Assembly (NCBI GenBank): GCA_903834645.1
Contig: CAILKA010000142.1
Location: 1-7,843 of the forward strand
Direction of reading: 5' to 3'
Length of the DNA stretch: 7,843 nucleotides
DNA from: an uncultured beta proteobacterium
GTDB lineage: Bacteria; Pseudomonadota; Gammaproteobacteria; Burkholderiales; Burkholderiaceae_C
Below the pieces are notes generated by a model that was not told the origin of the DNA, ran no database searches, and worked only from the letters and a program-made list of their open reading frames with translations. Shown here in pieces: positions 1 through 6,000 of this stretch; positions within the stretch are counted from its first letter, which is position 1; each line of letters opens with the position of its first letter. The translations under genes were made by a program, and so were the position numbers.

Positions 1-3000
1 CACCGCAGCGATCTGCGCCGGGCTGATGTTGGCCTGCGCGCTGGCCGTCGAGGTCTGGAGCGTGTAGTTCGCCGCATCCTGGCCGCCCAGCGTGATGCCG
101 GTGATGGCGACCGTCTTGCCCGCACCGGCGTTCTTGTCGGCAAACGCTCCGGTTGCAGAGGCCACCGAGAGTTGGTCGCCCGCGACCATCCCGGTGAAGC
201 CCGCACTGCTCGTGCTCAGCGTCGCAGCCGTCGTGCCGTCATAGGTCTTGTTCCCCGCCGCAATCCCCGTCACCGCAGCAATCTGCGCCGGGCTGATGTT
301 GGCCTGCGCGCTGGCCGTCGAGGTCTGGAGCGTGTAGTTCGCCGCATCCTGGCCGCCCAGCGTGATGCCGGTGATGGCGACCGTCTTGCTCGCGCCGGCG
401 TTCTTGTCCGCAAACGCTCCGGTTGCGGAAGCCACCGAGAGTTGGTCTCCAGTAACCATCCCGGTGAAGCCTGCACTGCTCGTCGTCAGCGTCGCAGCCG
501 TCGTGCCGTCATAGGTCTTGTTCGCAGCCGTGATGCCCGTCACCGCGGCGATCTGCGCCGGGGTGATGTTGGCCTGCGCGCTGGCCGTCGAGGTCTGAAG
601 CGTGTAGTTCGCCGCATCCTGGCCGCCCAGCGTGATGCCGGAAATGGCGACAGTCTTGCCCGCACCGGCGTTCTTGTCGCCAAACGCGCCCACCGCTGTG
701 GCTACCGAGAGTTGGTCTCCGGTAACCATCCCCGTGAAGCCTGCACTGCTCGTCGTCAGCGCCGCATCCGTCGTGCCGTCATAGGTCTGGTTCCCCGCCG
801 TGATGCCCGTCACCGCAGCACTCTGCGCCGGGGTGATGTTGGCCTGTGCACTGGCCGTCGAGGTCTGAAGCGTGTAGTTCGCCGCATCCTGGCCGCCCAG
901 CGTGATGCCGGTGACGTTGACTGTCTTGCCCACGCCAGCGTTCTTGTCGGCAAACGAGCCCACCGCTGTAGCTACCGAGAGTTGGTCTCCGGCAACCATC
1001 CCAGTGAAGCCCGCCCCGCTCGTCGTGAGCGTGGCAGCCGTCGTGCCGTCATAGGTCTTGTTACCCGCCGCAATCCCCGTCACCGCGGCGATCTGCGCGG
1101 GCGTGATCCTTCGCGAAACGGGGGCGTGAGCCAGGAGCGTGTAGTTGTCCGCCTGGGCTCCGGACAGGCTCAAACCCGTGAAGCTCACCGAGTTGGCGCT
1201 GGCCACCTCCTTGCTGTTGAAGCTGCCCACCGGCACCCCGCCCAGCGAGATGGCGTCGCCCGTGTAGGGACGGCCTTCGCTGCCGGTGAGCGTGCCGGGC
1301 GTCACGGGGAAGAGCAGTGCGGCAGACCCCGTCACGGATGCCGCCGTCGTACCGTCGTAAACCTTGTCGGTGCTGGACAACCCGCTGACCACCAGCGCCT
1401 TGGGGGCGATCGTTGCCACGTGAGTGGTGCTGCCCAGAAAGTAGTTGCTTGCCCGCCCGCCGTTGGCACCGTCGAAGAGGGTGTAGTTCGCGGTGGCGGT
1501 GCGTGTGCCGGCATCCTTGAAGTCGAAGTTGCCGACGGCGCTGGCGGTGACGGTCTCGGCGCCCACGAGATCGCTGAGCGATCCCACCGTGATCACGGCG
1601 GTAGTGGTCGCGTCGTAGGCCTTTCCCGCCGCGCTGCTGCCCGTCACCGTCAGCGTCTTGGGAGTGATGGTCACGGCCGAAGTGTTCGCACCCAGTACAG
1701 GCAGCTGATAGTTGGAGGCGAGCCCACCTGATCCATCGGTCGCGTTGCCCAGGGTGATGACGCTGATGAACTTCCCGGGCGTCGCCACGTGGGGGTCGCT
1801 GGCCGTCGCCCCGGAGTAGCTCAAGGTCTCGCTGCCCACTCCCGTGGCGATCGTCACCGCCCCGGCCAGGCTGGCCGTGCCGTCGTAGACCTTCGAAGCT
1901 TCCAGGCTCACGGTACGGCGAGTGATCTCGCCGCCTGCGAAGGTAGCCGTCGAGGAGTCGAGCGCGTAGCCGTAGACACGCGCAGCGCCGTCGCGCACGG
2001 CATCGATGGCCACACCCAGCGTCACCGCCTGGGTGCCTGCATCCTTGCTGGCGTACTGACCCGACAGCAGCTTGAGTTCGACCGAGTCGCCAAAGTAAAT
2101 GGTCCCGATTGCCGACGCGGTCAGACCAGCCAGCGGGGCAGTCTGGCTGCCGTTGTACGCGCGGCTGGCAGTTCCGGCCACCGAGACGGACAGCTTCGCC
2201 GGCACTGGCGAGTAGATGAAGCCATTGCCCAGGCCTGGACCGGCGTAGGGCGTGCTTGCCGAGTAGCCCAGGCCATAGTGCTTGAAGCCGTAGGCCAGGC
2301 CGACGCGGCCGTGGTAGTCGGGATCGGCATCGACATATACGAGCCAGCGGCCGTTCGGGGCCGCCAGCGAAGCGCTGCCGTTGTTGTAGAAGCCATTGCC
2401 GGCCGCAAGCACCACAGCCTCGCCGCCGCCGCCGGCGCTCACGGAGCCCGACGAGCCCATGCCGATGCGGCCCTGACCGGCCACCTTGGACAGCGCCTCG
2501 GCCCGTACCGATCCCGATGCGATCAACGGAGCGTTGATGTCCAGCCGCCCTGCTGCGCGGATCAGGACATCGCCCGAGGCACCGGTCGCCCTCAACCCCC
2601 CATCGATGTTGAGCGTGCTTCCGCCGTCTACGGTCGTGAGCGAGACTGGCCCGGCCAGGCTCCAGGCGCCCGGGCGCAGTTCGCCATCGACCTGCGTGAG
2701 GTTGAGGCCCGTGAACCCGCTGCCCACCACCGCACCGCCCGCGCGGCTGAAGGCCTGCGACACGGTCAGGCTGCCCGTGCCTGTCAGCGTGCCCGCTGCG
2801 CCCAGACTCAGCGTGCCCATCGTGGCTGCGCCCGCAAAATTCAGCGACCCGCCCTGAACGTCTACGAGGCCAGTGGAGGTGAAGGCGCCCGTCAGGTTGA
2901 GCAGGCCGCCCCCGACAATGAGGCCTCCGCCGCCCCAGCTTGAGGCGCCTGCCACGGTGAGGCTGCCAGCCGACACATCAAGCGTGGCGCCGGAGGTCAC

Positions 3001-6000
3001 CTCCAGGGAACCGATCGACTGCGCACCCGGCACCGAGGCGTCGAAGCGCACGGTCGTGTTGCCGTCCGACTGGCCAGGCAGCAGCACCGCATCCGTCGGG
3101 CCCGGCAACTGGCCAGCAGCCCAGTTGCCAGGGTCCGACCAGTTCAGGTTGCCTGCGCGGTTGCTGAAGACCCCTGTGCCGGCGCTGGAGAAGGCCAGCC
3201 GGACGGCTTCGCCCATCTCGTAGACGAAGGTTCCTGCCGGGTAGCCAGGGGGCATCGAGGTGGCCTCCGCACTCGGCCGCACCGCCGACGCCAGCGCGCC
3301 CGTGATGAACGTGACCGAGTTGCCGGGCAGGATGCTGGGGGTGGACAGTCCGGTGACGGTCGCGGTCAGCGTGCCGCCCAGGGTGATGGCCCCGCCTGTC
3401 ACCTCGAGCCTGTCGGCAGACAGGCCCGGCGAGTTGTCGATCACATCGAACTCGACCCCGCCGCCGGCACCCAGTGCCAGGTTACCGATCACGCCAAGCG
3501 TGCCGACCGCGTTCAAGCCACCCGGCCGGATCCGACCGGAGTTGGTCAGCGTGCCACCGCCGAGGTCGACCCAGCCGCCTCCCTCCAGGACGCCGCTGTT
3601 GGTTAACGGATTGGCAAGCTGCAGGACTGCACCCTGGGCGAGCCGGACCAAACCCTCGTTGTTGGAGAAGGCACCACCCGTTCGCCCTTGACCGGACAGG
3701 ACCTCGATCGTCCCCGCTGGGCGGTTCAACAGCGCGGCATCCAGCGTGGCCCCGGCCTGCGAGCCGGGGTCGAAGCGCAGCAAGCCGCGGTTATCCAGCG
3801 TGCCGGATTGCCCCGATGGCACCGCGAAAGTGCCCGACAGCAGGGCCACCGTCCCGGTGCTGTCGTTGCGCAGCGTGGTGGCCATGAAGGCCGACTGCTG
3901 CCCGGTCGGTGCCACGGTAACGAGGCCGGAATTGGTGATCGAGCCGTTGCCCCCCTGTTCGATGACCCCGCCATTGCGCCAGTGCAGCGTGCCCGTGTTG
4001 ACGATCGAGGCCGGGCCAAGGTCGAAGTAGACGGTGGCACCATCGATGGCCGACCCCCCAGTGGTGCTCCTGTTGATCAGCGTGAAGCCCTCGCCGATCG
4101 CCGTCGTTGGCGCCGTGAGGGCAAGCGCGGCTGAGGGGCCCACGACGAGAGTGCCCGCCTGTCCTATCCCGCGCAGGTTGACCCCGCCGCCCTGGACCGT
4201 CTCCGTGCGAAAGGTGCCGCTGACCGTGATCGTGCCCCCTGCGCGCAGCGTGGCACCGTCTGCGATGACGAGGTTCCCGAGCAGCTGAGACGATCGCGTG
4301 TCGTTGGTGATGGAGAGCGTGCTGCCGGAGCCCGCCACGGAGACCGTGCTGCCCGCGGAGGTGTGAAGGTTGCGCACGGTCGCGGTCTGGGTTGCTCCCA
4401 GGCTGACGCTGGCGCCCGGCGTGAGGATCTGGGCCACGTCCTGGGTGCCGGGCAAGATACCCGTGCTCCAGTTTGCCGCGTTGTTCCAGCTGCCCGAGGA
4501 GCCGCCCGTCCAGCACACGTAGTAGCAGTTGCTGTTGCCGCTGACGGTGACGCGGTAATGCTGATCCTGCGCGGCCCCCGTGAAGCCTGGGGCGAGGCCC
4601 GAGGTCATCGCGAAGTTGGAGCTGACGCCTCCCGCAGCGCTGACCAGCGTGAAGGTGTCGCCGTCTGCCGGCACGAACCCGGCGATGGGCCGAGCACGCA
4701 CGGCCCCACCCAGCGTCATTGGACCGGAGACGGCGAGCCGGTCGACCTCGCCATTGGCCGTGCCAGCCACCTCGAAGTCCACCACCCCTGCCGGTTCCAG
4801 GCTGACGGTCCCATCCACGCTGAGCGTGCCCACAGCACCGGCACCGCCGGGCTGGAGGGTGCCTCTGTTGCTCAGCAGCGGCGCCACGACCGTGCCCGAG
4901 CCGCGCACCGTGAGCCCCTGCCCGATGCTGAGCGTGCCGGAGGCCATCGACAAGACAGCTCCCGCAAGATCGACCGTACCGCCTTGCACGAGGTCTGCCG
5001 CCGTCAATCCCGAGTCGGCGCCCATGTAGACGGTCTGTGCGCTGCCGATCTCCAGCGTGCTGCCCGCCCCCAGGATGAGCCCCTGTGGCGCATGCAACTC
5101 GCCGTTGCCGGCAAGCTGCAGACGCCCCCCGACGGTCACGTTCGACAGCGTTCCGCTTGCGCTCCTGAGCAGCGGGCTGGTGTCGCTGCTGCGCAGCGTG
5201 CCCCCCGCGACGGTGCCCGACAACGTCCCCAGCCCCCCCACGCCGAAAAGCCCGGCGCTGCCGATGTCCAGCGTCGAGCTGGCGTTGTTGAAGTAGCCGC
5301 TCAAGTTCAGCGTGCTGCCCGGCTGTCGCAACAGGCGGTTCTCGAGCACCGCCTTGTCCAAGGTGCCCCCCAGATCGAGGACACCGGCGTCCAGGAACAA
5401 AGTGCCGGTGTTGTTCAACGGCGCCCCGGCGAGAGAGGCGGTGCCCGTGCCGTCGATCCGAGTCGATCCCTGGTGCTCCAGCGCGCTCGTGGCGCTCAAC
5501 CTGAGCAGCCCGGCCGAGCTCAGCGCGGAGCCTGCATGAACCACTCCGCCAGCCTGGATGTCGAGCGTGCCGCCGCTGGCGGCGAGGTGGCCGGAGGCGG
5601 TGGTCTCCACCGTCGCGGCACGGAGCTGCAAGGTCTGCCCAGTGGTGTCGGCCTGCAGCGTCCCGGCGTTCACAAGCGCCACGACCCCGGTGGCCACCAT
5701 GCTGCCGTGGCCGGCCAGGGTGATGCCCTGACCGAGAGTAACCGTACCCGGGCCTGTGAGTCCGATGCTCGAGCCGGCTGCGCGCACGGTGGCGGTGGCG
5801 CCGAGCCCGGAGACCACGATCGAGGATCCTGCGCTGAGCGAAAAGGAGCTGTCGCCCAGGTTCAACGTCACACCAGTAGCCAGCGTCAGGCTGCCATTGA
5901 TCTGCGTCGCCCCTCCCAGGCTCAGGTTGCTCTGCAGCTCGATGCCCTCCAGGGTGCCGTAGCTCAACAGGGTCTTCGGGCCGGTGACGCTCAGCCTGCC

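Larger units (their letters stand above)
1..1107 (-). repeat. Tandem array of 270-bp YDG units (four complete, fifth cut by the window edge)
   Basis: The period is exactly 270 bases, or 90 codons, so copy-number change keeps the reading frame. The landmark 'cgtgccgtcatagg' has its ATA at 241, 511, 781 and 1051. Each unit carries I-[TS]-PAQ, TYDGTT, AGFTGMV, GDQLSVA, DKNAG, KTV, GITLGGQDAANYTLQTSTAS and AQAN. By hand count, adjacent units differ at about 33, 27 and 20 of 270 bases going toward the C-terminal end. In this family YDG arrays form the C-terminal part of the fibre. The array continues beyond base 1. Confidence 0.95.

Noticed and set aside
1..1107. CRISPR-like or mobile-element repeats
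   Set aside because: The repeats are 270 bases, contiguous without spacers, in frame, and encode a known extracellular domain type. No inverted termini or transposase are present.
172..1731. 519-codon plus-strand open frame across the YDG array
   Set aside because: It is the exact complement, in the same codon register, of the YDG-coding strand. Its internal repeats are the antisense of the 270-bp units, and its Arg/Gly/His/Ala-rich product has no recognisable fold. Its length follows from the rarity of TCA, TTA and CTA codons in the sense gene.
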